Source: Salvia splendens (Eukaryota > Streptophyta > Magnoliopsida > Lamiales > Lamiaceae). Taken from it: DNA of 64,000 nt. The stretch's first letter is position 1; each line of letters begins with the position of its first letter. Made by a program: the position numbers and the translations under genes. Location of the stretch: the NCBI RefSeq assembly GCF_004379255.2, contig NC_056038.1, positions 29,996,061-30,060,060 on the forward strand. Direction: 5' to 3'. This document shows positions 30,436 through 41,685 of the stretch, piece by piece. The notes below the pieces were generated by a model. That model ran no database searches. It was not told the DNA's origin and saw only the letters and a list, made by a program, of their open reading frames with translations.

Positions 30436-33243
30436 ATGGGGAAGAAAGCATTTGCTACCAAAATCAAACCGCCCTCAAAGAAAACCAGTGAGGAAGGAAA
30501 CCTTGAAATACCACCTCCACTAAACCCACAACGTCCCGCGCCAACACAACAAGCCCCGCCGATGGTCTCTCTGGATGCAATGGCGGAGTTTCTCCGATTG
30601 CAGGATCCGAATAGGAATTGGGCAGCGGAGTTAGAGTATTTTAACCAAGGTAGAGGGCAAGGGAGCGGAGCCGGAGCAACTCATGCGGCAACCATGCCAG
30701 TAACCACTACGCAACCCTTGACCCCTATTTCATCTACATTGCCGATTCCGTCGATGATTCCCCAAGAAAGCAACCCCCCAACTGAAGCCGAAATGACAGA
30801 GACGGAAGGAATTTTTCCGACGACCCAGGAAGCCGAACTTGAGGATCTCGAGGCCATTGCGGCTTATTATGCCTCTGATGAAGAAGAAAGAGCGGAAAGG
30901 CTGAGAAGGGAGCAACAAGACCAGGAAGGGGGAGAAGGAATTGAGGAGACGCCAGAAGTGGAAGCGGTTCGCCAAGAAGTAATTAGGGAGGAGATCGACC
31001 TGAATAAGTCGGCCCAAAAGCGCGGCCTCATGACGGAAACGGAGTTTGAATCAATAGTGGAAGAAGTGAATCGCAGGGAAGATACTGCTCTAATGGCTGA
31101 GGGTCTAGACCTCGCATCGAGGGCAGTAGGAGAGGATGAACAAGCTTTTACAGAACCCATACCGAAGGATAAGGCATCCCAGTCAGTAGGGGAAGAGGAG
31201 AGGGAAGAACAGAGTGAAGAGAAAGGGCCAGAGCCAGTTGATACCCAAGTGGAAGCAGGGGATGATCGAATGCAAGTAGATGAGGAGAGACCAACCGTAG
31301 ACACTCAAGTACCGGAAGCTGTGGCGCCTCCCGTCTTAAAACCCCACCCAGTGAAGCGGCAATTGGTTCTGAAGGTGCGGGTATCTCAGCGATGCCTGGG
31401 CAAAAGAGCAGCCAGCAAGGCCAAGACAAGCACGGCTGAGAACCCAGTAGAGATCGAGAGCGAGGAAGAACAAGCCACTCCAACGAAGGCAGGGGGTGAA
31501 CCTGCACAGCCTACTGCTCAGGAGGAAGAAGCACAATATCAGCGAGCCAGAAAGAGGAAAGGGAAGGCTCCAATCCAGAAGAAAGCAGTAACAAAGAGGT
31601 CCAGGGCAGCAAACACAAGAATTGTGATTACCGAAGCTTCTCAGAGGATCCCATCGAGCCGGCAAGAGCAGAGTGATAGTGAGTATGAGATTAGTGAGGA
31701 GTCTGCATTGGATAGTGATGAGTCCGTGGAAGAGGAGGAATATGGGGAACAGTCGCTCCCAGGTGATCACCGAGAGCTTGTCCACCCACCAGTGGAGAGG
31801 CTCCGATATAGAAGATGGACCATGGATTTCACAAATGAGATCGCCGAGGAGATGAAACTCTTCGAGAAGCAGAAACTGAAGGATACCTTCGAGAGTCTGG
31901 ACGATGGCAGCAAGGAAATTAAGTGCGGCAAGGTAATACACTACCCTTCTCTGGATGAACTAGGTGTTCGTGACCAATTCCTTGCTTATATAAATGCTTT
32001 GGGTTTTGAGTGGCTACTGCAACATGGGGATCCACGTATCAGTGTGAGATTAGCGAAGGAGTTCTTCACTACCTTTCGGTTTAAGGTGACAACGGACCTG
32101 GATGAAGTGTCCATTAGTTTTAGATTGTTTGCGGCAGAGTTTAGTATGAACTTGATAGAGTGGACATGTCGGATGGGCATGTGTACATTGGAAGAAGCGA
32201 TCAGTTCTGAGTGGAGAGACAGGGAGAGGGGTATCCCTCGTAGGCACGTGGATTTTGATCAACAGGAGGCCTGAGCTGAACTTACTCACCCCGGCGCTGG
32301 AGAATTCGCGTCCACTATTTCCCGTTCCATCCATTTCAATGATCCAGTTCTGCGACTAATACAGCTCCACCTTGATGCCAACCTGCTGGGCCAATCTAAC
32401 TCAGCCGTCCGCACTTCAATGACGGAGGTGTATCTCCTTTGGTGCGCAAGACAGGGACGCAAGCTGCATCTTGGATTTTGGACGGCATATCAGTGCCACT
32501 TGATCGCTACGCACCCTGCCAGAAACCTCACTCTTTGCCACATTTTGGGAGCTTTCGTAGGCAACAACCTCATTATCACTGAGGCTGAAGACTTGTCTCC
32601 GCTGCCCATGGTGCGGCCACCGGGATTATTCGACATACCTTACTTCGTTAGGACAAATGCGGTCTACATGAGGGTGGGACGACCGCAATTTTATGCAATG
32701 GGTGAGGAAGCCACGGCAGGAGGAAGAGTCGCGTTATTGGAAAGGACGGTTACTGAATTGGCGGAGGAGAACAGACAGATGAGGGCAGAAATGATCCGAT
32801 TGGCATCAGTAGTGGATCGGGTGTTGAAGGAATCTGCGGAGCAGAGGATACTGACCCAGAGGCAAGCGTCTATGGAAGTGATCGTGACTAATTTAGGAGA
32901 GAAGAACCACAAGATACAGACGGAGATGAATAGGATGTTGTCCATGATCGACAATATCCTAGAGGAGGTGAGCCACCAGAGGGCGGCTGAAGCTATGAGA
33001 GTAAGGGGCAGTGTAGCCCAGGATACCGGACCAAGCGGCCATGCTGGCCAGGATGTTGAACCACAAGTCCCAGAGACCGTAGTGAAGGAGCAAGAGGAAG
33101 AGAAAGCCGAGGTGCCGGCAACTGCCGAGGAGCCGGCAAAGGATGATGAGAACCAAGCTGGAATGGAGACAGACCAACCGGAGGACCAACCGATAGAACG
33201 ACCTGCACCACCTGCCCCACGAAGGAGCAGGAGACTCCGATAG
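30436..33243 (+). CDS. Athila env-position ORF (one in-frame TGA)
   Basis: One frame from ATG 30436 to 33243, interrupted only by TGA at 32272-32274, where a Trp codon would fit; the left copy shares it. The N-terminal half is Pro/Glu-rich and acidic with basic patches (KRQLVLKVRVSQRCLGKR, KRKGKAPIQKK), likely nuclear or RNA-binding. About 31930-32270 is a globular part (FLAYINALGFEWLL..., FRLFAAEFSMNLIEW) resembling the plant transposon ORF / ATHILA ORF1 family. From 32419 a second globular part leads into a coiled coil (32730-33000) and an acidic Pro-rich tail ending PRRSRRLR. No signal peptide or transmembrane helix is seen, so a true envelope function is not supported. Function unknown. 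Confidence 0.75.
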
Positions 33244-33374
33244 ACCCCCCCTACTGACCAAGTTAGTTTTTCTTTTTAAGTTTCAGTTTTTCTTTTAACT
33301 TTTCGTATTGTTGTTATGAGTTGGTTTTTGTTTAGGTAGTATAATTTGTGTTTGTGCGCAAACCCCACTTCATA

Positions 33375-33725
33375 ACACTTAGCCTATTCCATAGTCTAAG
33401 TGTGAGAAGTTAAGGGTTTGTTTCTTTGGAGCATGTTTTCTTTGTTTTGATGTCGCATGCATGTTAGCTCACACTTAGCCCATTGCATGGTCTAAGTGTG
33501 AGGAGTTTGTATATATGTGTTTGTGGTTATGTTTTGTTGATCTCTGTATAGGTGATAAAACCTCTCTCACTTAGCCTATTCCATAGTCTAAGTGTGAGAA
33601 GTTTTTGTTTTAGTTTTGCTGTTTGTTGTCTGTGTGCCATCGTACTGGCCATTACCTTTTCCACTTCACAGCCTTATCTGAGGGCAGACACTTGTGAAGT
33701 GAGAGGGGGGACGCAATGGCCAGTA
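33375..33725 (+). other. Hairpin cluster in Athila 3' non-coding region
   Basis: Hairpin 1: arms 33375-33382 / 33396-33403. Hairpin 2: perfect 10-bp arms TCACACTTAG / CTAAGTGTGA at 33469-33478 / 33492-33501. Hairpin 3: 33568-33574 / 33588-33594. All have 13-base loops that themselves pair (CTAT/ATAG in 1 and 3, CCAT/ATGG in 2). Then a nested structure: outer arms TACTGGCCATT / AATGGCCAGTA (33643-33653 / 33715-33725) and inner arms CACTTCACA / TGTGAAGTG (33662-33670 / 33693-33701). Confidence 0.75.
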
Positions 33726-34109
33726 GGATGTATGTATATATGTGTAGTCTTTGTGTTTGTGCTTTTGTTTTGTTTTGTTAGGTCTAGTTTTATGTTGTGT
33801 GTGATTGGGCTTAAAACTCAACCGCCTTGAGCTGAAGGTGAGGGGAATTGAGGGAGATAGGACATGCTGGAAAACCTAAACCATCCCCGTTAGTACCTCC
33901 TAGTCAGGATAGATGAGGTGAGTATGAGAGAAAAGCCCATACTTAAAGCCAAACACGAAAGCCCTCTAAAAATGTGAGTTATAAGCCTTAAAGTGGAACC
34001 ACTTTCCACATATATTGGAAAGAAAAGAGAGGCTGCCACAATTCGCCTAGGGTGAAGTGATCACGGGTAGCAAATACTGAAGGCAGTAGGAACCCCCCCC
34101 CCCCCCCCG

Positions 34110-34140
<31 letters not shown>

Positions 34141-34288
34141 CGCCTTTAGAACCCTTTCTTCTTAACCTTTTATATACCCAGATAAACACCCCAGCCGACT
34201 GGGACTGTGTAAGGCATGAAACAAATGGAGCTTACTGGCCAGGAAGAAGTGCGGAAAAGCAGAAACCAGCTGGGCGAAAAAGTTAGAA

Positions 34289-35087
34289 GAAAATCGACCA
34301 GGGAGTCATTCCCAGTCCAAAAAAGAGAAGAAGGAATAAGGGTGGCGAAGTCACGATGAACGAAAAAAAAAAAAAAAAAGAGGGAACCGAGAAAATGAAG
34401 AAAATGGTCAGAAAGATTTGACCACAAAAAGAGATGAATGAAGGAATAAGGGTGGCGAAGCCACAAGATGCTAATGACCAGTGGAGACCAAAGCCAGAAG
34501 CGCCAACTAAAGAAAGCAACTGATCAGAAGCCTAATATACACAGTCCCCCCCCCCCCGCATAAATAAAAATAGAAATTTTGAACCTTAGAGCCTTAGGAA
34601 CATCCACCGAAAACATTACAAGCCAACAACCCCGTTACAAGCCTATAAGTCCTTCAGTAGCCGCTCGTGGAATCTAAGTCCGAAGCAATTGTGGTGAGCA
34701 TAATGAGAGAATGCAGTCCTAACATTCCTGGTGAGGTATGAGTGACTGAGCGAACCTAGTGTTGGGCCGAGAGTGTGGGCGATCTTGACAAACAGATATA
34801 CTGACTGGAAGAGAAAAGGGGGGTGGCAGAAGTTCAAGGCTGTCTAAGGCCGGATTGCACCTGATCCAGATGGGAGGGATGGTTGAAAATATAGCCCGAT
34901 CTATGTGTTTTCAGTCTTTTATGTGTTTATGTTTCTCTGTGTTTGTTTGTGTTTTTCTTTGCGTCATAGTTTAGAGTCTAAGTTAGGTAGAGTCGGTCAG
35001 GGGAGTAACCAGGCTAGAATTCGACTTATTCTTTTCTTTGTTTGTTCTTCACGCTTGAGGACAAGCCTGTGGTAAGTGTGAGCAGTT
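34289..35087 (+). other. Athila 3' region up to the polypurine tract
   Basis: Present once only. Contains ggaataagggtggcgaag twice (~34334 and ~34443), homopolymer tracts, and ends gcttgaggacaagcctgtggtaagtgtgagcagtt directly before the 3' LTR. No ORF of note. Confidence 0.6.
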
Positions 35088-36563
35088 TGATAAGTCGTAT
35101 TCTAGGCCTTAGTTACGGGTCAGTATGATGTGCTTAATTGATTATATTTGCAAAACAGTTGTTTAAAGTGTGCAGGTTAAGCATTCTAGCCAGTAGGGAA
35201 GTTTCGGAATGTTCAGGTGAAGGAGGCGCCAGCATGATCTCATACTGATCAGTATTCGTGCTAAAACGGCTTGAGATGGAGAAGACGGATAGCTGGGACG
35301 GATTACCCACAATTAAGGGCAAAGAAGTCAAATTGCAACGAGGATTTACCCAAAAATCAAGGGTAGCCTCCCTATAAAATGAAGTCAAATTGGAGAGAGA
35401 GAGACACATTCACTCATTCACCACCATCTTTAGGTAGAAAGTTTTCTCGGTAGTTTCAGTCTTTCAGCCGTGTCCCGCTTCTTGCCTCGCCGTAGCCATG
35501 ATCACTTGACGTTCAGATGTTCCCAGAATTCCAGTCATCGTCCATTCCAGCCAGCAAGATCGTAGTTTAGAGTCTCATCGCCCGGAGTGGCAAACCACTT
35601 TTACATTGCTTTCGTAGTTTTAAATTTCTCGCTTTCCTTACGTTGGATCTTGTTTGCCTTTGGATATTTTCTGCTTTTGAAGTACTTTGTTGAAGATCCG
35701 AACGTGTTTATGCTATGAAGTTGATTTCCGTTTTGTTTATTGTGGTGTTTCTTTATTCCCTTGCCTAGTTAGCTTAGATCTAAAGTTTCTCGGTGTTTAA
35801 AGTGCTGAATCTCTCAATTCCGTTTACGTAACAAATTTCTTTAGGATAGATAAACAAGTACTATTTGATCGGAAAGTAGATCGTTGCATGCAAAGCTTAG
35901 TTTTAATTTCTGAATCGTTCTTTCATGTTGACCGGTATGCAGAAGTCCAGTTTCAGTGTTTGATTTCAGATTTGATTTCTTAGTTTTGGATCTGTGTTTG
36001 TGAGTTGTTAATCTGAGTTTTCCGTGTTGAATCTGGAATTGTTATCTGAATTTTGGAAGTGTTTGTTGAAGAAGATGATGTCTATTTCAATTGGAGGGGA
36101 CCACTTACTTTTCGAGATGCTTTTGCTTTTGTCCTTCACTTTTAGTTAAGCCCTGTCAGCCTAGTCATCAAACTTCCACTACACTCTGAATATTCTGTTT
36201 AGCCCAAAATAGAAACCCGTACCTTCCAAATATTTTCTGTTACAAAATTGTCTCCCCATTCCACGTACACAGTTACATTCCAAATGTTTTCCTTACCGTC
36301 TGACCAGTAGAACACCTCCTTTAAGTTCCAGCCTAGGTAGAAACTCAACCCAAGCGTGGTAGCTAACCAAATCTTCCAATTGTCTCCGCGGTAGTTTAAG
36401 AACGCACCATCTCTGTGGGATTCGACCCTTACCACCACTATACTGATCAGTAGAAGTGGGTTGAGGAATCTTTGAAACCAAGGTCTAGGTTAGTTAGGAT
36501 CTCTATCCTGATCAGTAGGATATATCCTTGCTTGAACGACACCTACGCACCTAGGTCCTTTCA
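35088..36563 (+). repeat. Athila 3' LTR
   Basis: 1,476 bp, TGATAAG..CTTTCA, same length as the 5' LTR and differing at roughly nine positions by eye. Followed by TSD TATCC. Confidence 0.92.
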
Positions 36564-36585
36564 TATCCCCACAGCATCTCTCTTA
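36564..36585 (+). pseudogene. PPR gene, exon 1 part 2
   Basis: Host sequence resumes after the Athila TSD; identical to 11150-11171 of D1. Ends at TTA, the target duplication of PIF-A. Confidence 0.6.
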
Positions 36586-38160
36586 GGGCATCAGCAGTGG
36601 GGCGTATTAAGGGGCGCCCTAAAGCCCTCCCTATGCACCGTCACGTCAGCATGTTATCCTCATACCCTAACACCTGCAGTGGGGCGCCCTAAGGTGGGCC
36701 ATATAGGTTTTGCTATTGTTTTGTTAATTAATTTAAATGTTTTTAAATATATAAATGCAAACTAATTAAAAAACACAACGATTAAATGAAAAACGGCAAA
36801 TACTACATTGATTAAAAAAAGGTTACACGGGTTAGAAATAAAAAAAAAGTTCTACTCAACAAAATTCCCAACTTCCGTCGCAGCTCATCGATCAACCCCT
36901 GGAGGTATTCGGCTCTGACCGGATCCGTACACTTCATGAGAGCGTTGTGCGTGTCCGCCGGGGTCGGGGTAGGGGTTAGGATCGGCGATGGGGAGGCGGC
37001 TTGTGAGGAGGATGTCCCCTTCGCCTTCCCCTTGTTCTTCGCAGCCTTGATGCTTATGGGACGCCGGGAGGACATCGGTGTGTCGGAACTCTCTTCCTCC
37101 GTGTACGTCCGGTTGAGGTCCATCGGGCGAGTTCCGCTTTCGCTGCTCGTGTAACCACCAGCGTCGGTGGTCTTCGTCCTCTTCGTCGCACCGGTGTGCA
37201 GAATCCCGCCTTGGAACTTCTATTTGTCCCTCAAGAGTGCCCAGATGCTGAAATGCTTGAAGTCGCCGTACAGGGACTGGTACGACAACAACGCTTTATC
37301 GCGCACATTGCTCAAGCTCTCGCCGCTTCCCTGCTCCCTCGAGCACTTCTCGTACTCCGCCGTGAATAGGTTGACTTGCTTCTTCACTTGATCCTAGTGC
37401 TTGCGGAGCTGCTCCCTATGGCGCTTATACGCGGTCGGCGGCTTCGCCTCATTGTAGCGCTCGGCGATGCGCTCCCAGTACGCGAGCTGCTTTTGGTTGT
37501 TCGCGAATATCGGATCCTCCGATATATCCACCCAACACCTCGCCAAGACGAGGGTTTCATCCGGTTGGTAGTTCGTACGTCCGGGGGCATACTTTTCCTT
37601 CGTTTCCGGAGGTGGCAACTTGTACGCCCTGTACTTGGTCCATTTCTTTCTGGCGGGGGCGGCGGCGGCGCGACGGGAAGGGGCGGCAGGGCGAGTTGGA
37701 GACAGCTCCATGTCAGAGAGACCGTACGAATCCATACTGAAATCGGGATCGTACTACGTGTTGGGGTCGAATGACCAATATTCGTCAGATTGTGTACTCG
37801 GCCAACGTGCACTGTCTCCAAACATCGGGCTATTGGGACTTGAGTATTGACCGGAATCCATTTTATAGCGTAAGTTGAGAGTGGAAAACTGAATCGAAAT
37901 GTTACAAATGAAATGTGGGGTAGGGGAATTTATATAAACACAATTTTCGAATTTAAAAAATAAAAAAAATCAAAAACGCGTTGTATCATCCGGGTCGCCC
38001 ACATTGGGCGGCCGATGACGCGGACGATACTCTATCGTCCGCGCTTCGTTCGCGGACTAAGTTTAGGGCGAGGACGACGCATCGTCCGCGCACCCACAGT
38101 GGCAGACGATGGCGCGCCCGAGGCATTGGGCGGTCTATCGTGCGCCCCACTGTGATGCCC
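36586..38160. mobile_element. PIF/Harbinger-like element A (ORF1 only)
   Basis: Terminal inverted repeats GGGCATCAGCAGTGGGGCG and CGCCCCACTGTGATGCCC, flanked by TTA (36583-36585 and 38161-38163), the 3-bp target site of PIF/Harbinger/Tourist elements. 1,575 bp. Carries only the Myb/SANT-like ORF1, no transposase. The left 38 bp are also at 11172-11209. Confidence 0.88.
36812..37861 (-). pseudogene. PIF/Harbinger ORF1 (Myb/SANT-like), three nonsense codons
   Basis: A single uninterrupted frame homologous to the ORF1 at 39352, starting at ATG 37861-37859, with PGRTNYQPDETLVLARCWVDI, the trihelix/Myb-like core. Three TAG codons break it at 37756-37754, 37396-37394 and 37222-37220, where the other copy has CAG, TGG and CAG. 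The C-terminal CTDPVRAEYLQGLIDELRRK end is kept. In this superfamily ORF1 is a DNA-binding partner that helps the transposase reach the element ends. No frameshifts, so decay is by point mutation only. Confidence 0.8.
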
Positions 38161-38411
38161 TTATCCAATCACTCCTTTTTCTCGGAATCCCTGCGTAGCT
38201 CCATAACTCCTCTTCTATTATCTCCAATTCCACTACAATCAACCATCGCCAATGCTTTTCGGACGAAATTGGACGGCGACAGGCCGAGAGGTCCGTTGTG
38301 GAGAGGGAAAAAGCTCATCGGGAAGGAAGCGCTCTTCGTTATATTAGGCTTGAAGCGATTCAAAGACGAAAACGAAAACCTCGATAAACTCATCAATCAC
38401 TCGCTGCTAAG
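38161..38411 (+). pseudogene. PPR gene, exon 1 part 3 (At1g62350-like)
   Basis: Encodes a Ser/Leu-rich presequence end, then KLDGDRPRGPLWRGKKLIGK and EALFVILGLKRFKDE...LDKLINHSLLR, which I recognise as the conserved start of a small plant PPR protein of the At1g62350 type (organellar RNA-binding helical-repeat family). It ends at a GT donor (CTAAG|GTGAAT, phase 2). The frame is continuous with 14914-14944 and 36564-36585 once the Athila and PIF-A insertions are taken out. Disrupted by two elements in this exon; see 41996-42057 for the next piece. Confidence 0.75.
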
Positions 38412-39004
38412 GTGAATTCAGCTTTTTTTTTGTTGTTCCTCGTGCTAGCTGGTTGTCCATTTTGCTGTTGTGGTTTCCTCTTCCTCATACGTCGAGTTTT
38501 CTTGTTAAATGGATGGCTATTTGCATTCTGATGTGCGATCCACATGTTTCTTGGCTTGCATTTGTTGTGTCAGTGATTCTGATAGTTCAACAATTATTCT
38601 AACCTGGCATATCTATTGATTTTGAAGCTAGTTAATTTACTAAAGTTAGATATTTATTAAGTTGTTTAGATGGTTATGCTCAGTGGCAAAAACTTGTGTT
38701 CATCCAAACGCACTGCACATCCACCCCACCAATTTCTAATTAGGGTTTTTTATGAACCCTCAATAGGATTTAATTAGGTTGAATGCACTGGAGTGTGCCT
38801 CATATTCAAATAGTGAGGAAATAGAGAATAGCCAATTCAACAGAATAGGAAATGGCATGGCATTGCTTGTGTGAGTTTATGTGCTTATGGTCAAATAGTA
38901 ATGAAACAGAGAATGGATAATCGGACCTGCTGATCAAGTTCATGAGCTCTGTTCGAATTTCATGTTGCCGGAATGGATTATGGCCAATGTGATTTGCTGC
39001 ACTA
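38412..39004 (+). other. Intron of the PPR gene
   Basis: Non-coding, AT-rich, from the GT donor to the PIF-B insertion (TTA 39005-39007). The expected middle exon was not found here. Confidence 0.5.
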
Positions 39005-39351
39005 TTAGGTCATCCGCAATGGGGCGGACGATGGCACTCCAGATGGCGCGCATAGTCCGCGCCCGCCATCGTCCGCCCCATTGCGGGTGCGTGACATAGG
39101 CCGCGGACGATCGTCGCGCCCTATACTAAGGGCGCGGAGTATAGCGCGGACGATGCCCATCGTCCGCCCCATTGCGGCCTACGCGGACGATAGGCCATCG
39201 TCCGCGCCATCGTCCGGCCCACTGTGGGCTACGTGGACGATCGACGCAGACGATGTCATGCTGTTTCGTTTTTTTATAAATAGAGTTCATTTTTAATTTC
39301 ATTTCACGATTTCACTTTCGAAACTTATTACATTTACATAATTACTACGAA

Positions 39352-40228
39352 ATGGATTCAAGTCCCAATAGTCCTATGTTTAGCGGAGAGGCGCGTTGGC
39401 CGGGTACAGAACCCGGTGAATATCGTTCGTTCGACGCCGACACCCAGTACTATCCCGATTTCAGTACGGAATCGTACGGGTTGTCTGACATGGAGCCGTC
39501 TCCAAACCGACCAAGCGCTCCCTCCCGCCGTGACGCCGCAGCGGCCGATCCCGAACTCGCCGCGACCGCTTCCACCCCAGCCAAAAAGAAGCGGAACCAG
39601 CAGCGGGCGCAGAAGTTGCCGCCTCCCGGAAATTGCGATGAGTGCACCCCCGGCCGTACGAACTACACCGACGACGAAACCCTCATTTTGGCCCGGTGTT
39701 GGGTAGATATATCCGAAGTCCCGATTTTCGCAAACAACCAGAGGCAGGGCGCGTACTGGGAGCGCATCGCCGGCCTCTACAATGAGGCCAAGCCGCCGAC
39801 CGCGTACAAGCGCAACCGTGAGCAACTCCGCAAGCACTGGGATCAAGTGAAGAAGCAAGTGAACTTGTACGCGGCGGAGTTCGAGAAGATCACGCGGGCA
39901 CAGGGGAGCGGCGAGAGCTTGAGCGACGTGCGCGCTAAAGCGCTGTTGTCGTACCGGTCGATGTACGGCGACTTCAAGCACGAGGCCATCTGGGCGCTCT
40001 TGAGGGACAAGCAGAAGTTCCAAGGTGGAATTCTGCACACTGGTGCGTCGAAGAGGACGAAGACCACCGAAGCTGGTGATTACACGAGCAGCGGCAGCGG
40101 CAGCGGCAGCGGCAATCACCCGGTTGACCTCAACCGGACGTACGTGGATGAAGGGAGTTCCGGCACACCGGTGTCGTCCAGGCGTCCGCCCGGCGTCAAG
40201 GCTGCGAAGGACAAGGGGAAGGCGGCCG
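39352..40228 (+). pseudogene. PIF/Harbinger ORF1 (Myb/SANT-like), 5' part
   Basis: 292 residues open from ATG 39352: acidic N-terminus, basic PAKKKRNQQRAQK patch, Myb/trihelix core (NYTDDETLILARCWVDI...YWERIAGLYNEAKPP), NAM-associated-like KHEAIWALLRDKQKF segment, then a Gly/Ser run. Interrupted at 40228 by the hAT. The remaining 3' part is 41468-41685, and the frame is conserved across the insertion. ORF1 partners the DDE transposase in DNA binding. Confidence 0.85.
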
Positions 40229-41459
40229 CAGTGTTGTTAAAATCGCGCCCCGAGCGCGCTTGGGTCGCGGGTCGCAAGGGTCGAGACCGACCTCGCCCCG
40301 ATGCGGCGGGGTCGTGCGAGATCCGTGGAGCGACGGTGGGGCGCGCCTTGGTCGCCTGGGTCGCCGTGGGTCGCCTGGGCCGTCTGGGTCGCCGTGGAGC
40401 GAGCCGATTTTTTCTTCTCCTTTCTTCTTCATCAGCCACCACTCCTTCGGTGGGTCTTCTTCAGAAAAAGCAAAAATCACTTTATTCTTCAGCCACCACT
40501 CCTTCGACGACTCGACGTCCAGATTCTCAAGGTTTATCTACATGTACGAGCATCAAAGTTTTTCTGTATTCTCCTATTTTCCATCGTTTTTCTTGGGTTC
40601 AAATTAAAGTTTGGCTTTTTATCTTTCTTGCATCGGGGTTTGTGAAAAAAAATGAGTGTAGAGGTTGAACATGATTTGGCAAGAGGAGAATGAGAGTTGG
40701 TACAGGTGTAATCTTGTCCAAAATCCCATAATTAGTTTGTTGAGTTTTGATTTGAATAATAAAAAAAGGTGTCAGGATTAAATATTCTATAAATTGTGTT
40801 AGCTTCCGTGAAGCAAAGCAAGAGAGAGATAAAAATTTACAGATGCTTCCGTGAAGCAAAGCAATTATGTGTTACTTTTTTCTAACTTTTTTCTCTCATA
40901 TTCCATTTTTTACAACATGTTTCTTGGCCTTTTTTGTTTTTTTAAAGCACTTGTTCACGAGGTCATGTCGGATGAATAAAAATAATTATTAGTTTTATTA
41001 GTTTTTTTATCAATAGCAATATTATAAATAAATGATTGTTTCTTTCTACAGATCATTTTTATACAAAATGTCTCAAGACCCGGCTAGGAAATATGCAAGA
41101 GGTGATTCGGATACCAGACATAAACTTACATGCAACTTTCTACGGATCATTTTGGAACTTTGATGATTTTTTATAATAAATTCAGTTATTTAGTTATGTA
41201 ATGTTGTTTAAAAATTTATATTTTTCGTCTAATCTTCTTCTTCTTTTTTTTAATATTTAATATGGAGTAATGATGTATGTAGATTTATTTGATGTGATAA
41301 ACATTCAAGCAACAAACTTATAAAAGAGATATAAATATAATCATCATTCGGCTATTCTGGTGCCCCGATTCGTGGGTCTCTCGCCCCGTCGCCCCATCGC
41401 CCCGCGACCCGGGGTCCCCCCTCATCGCCCCGGGGCGCCCCGCGACCCTAACAACACTG
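40229..41459. mobile_element. Non-autonomous hAT element
   Basis: Perfect 11-bp TIRs CAGTGTTGTTA / TAACAACACTG with an 8-bp target duplication GGCGGCCG (40221-40228 and 41460-41467). 1,231 bp. GC-rich subterminal regions are packed with gggtcgc / cgaccc and ccccg motifs, likely transposase-binding arrays; the centre is AT-rich and non-coding. Confidence 0.93.
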
Positions 41460-41467
41460 GGCGGCCG

Positions 41468-41685
41468 CGACCTCATCCTCGACCGCTGCAAACCCATCTC
41501 CGTTCCCGGAAACGCTCCCGACCCAGACGGCCACCGCGTTTAAGTCGTTGGCAACAGCGTCGATGGCGAGGACGTTATTGCAGACGTACAAGGCCCTCAA
41601 GAAGTGTACCGACCCCGACGAAGCCGAATATCTCCGGGCGTTAATCGATGAGCTGCGTCGGAAGTTGGGAATTGCACCGACTTAG
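41468..41685 (+). pseudogene. PIF/Harbinger ORF1, 3' part after the hAT
   Basis: Encodes the Ser/Thr/Pro linker and the conserved C-terminus KKCTDPDEAEYLRALIDEL ending in TAG, in frame with 39352-40228 if hAT and one TSD copy are removed. Confidence 0.8.

Larger units (their letters stand above)
14945..36563 (+). mobile_element. Athila-type Ty3/gypsy LTR retrotransposon (assembly contains a duplicated 7-kb segment)
   Basis: LTRs 14945-16420 and 35088-36563 are both 1,476 bp, TG..CA, and flanked by the 5-bp duplication TATCC (14940-14944 and 36564-36568). PBS follows the 5' LTR. Order: gag-PR, RT-RNaseH-INT, then a long env-position ORF, a hairpin-rich 3' region and the polypurine tract. The gag sequence, long post-pol ORF and 10-14-kb size point to the Athila group. 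About nine substitutions separate the LTRs by eye, so insertion was recent. 20055-27122 and 27223-34288 are the same segment given twice around 100 Ns; a single copy would make the element about 14.4 kb. Confidence 0.9.

Noticed and set aside
30436..33243. Retroviral-type envelope protein
   Set aside because: Only the position fits; no signal peptide, transmembrane helix or furin-type site could be seen.
20055..34288. True tandem duplication of the Athila interior
   Set aside because: Both boundaries coincide with the 100-N gap and the left copy has error-like indels; a contig overlap is the simpler reading.
40352..40668. C-terminal extension of ORF1 beyond 40229
   Set aside because: It is read-through into the hAT element.
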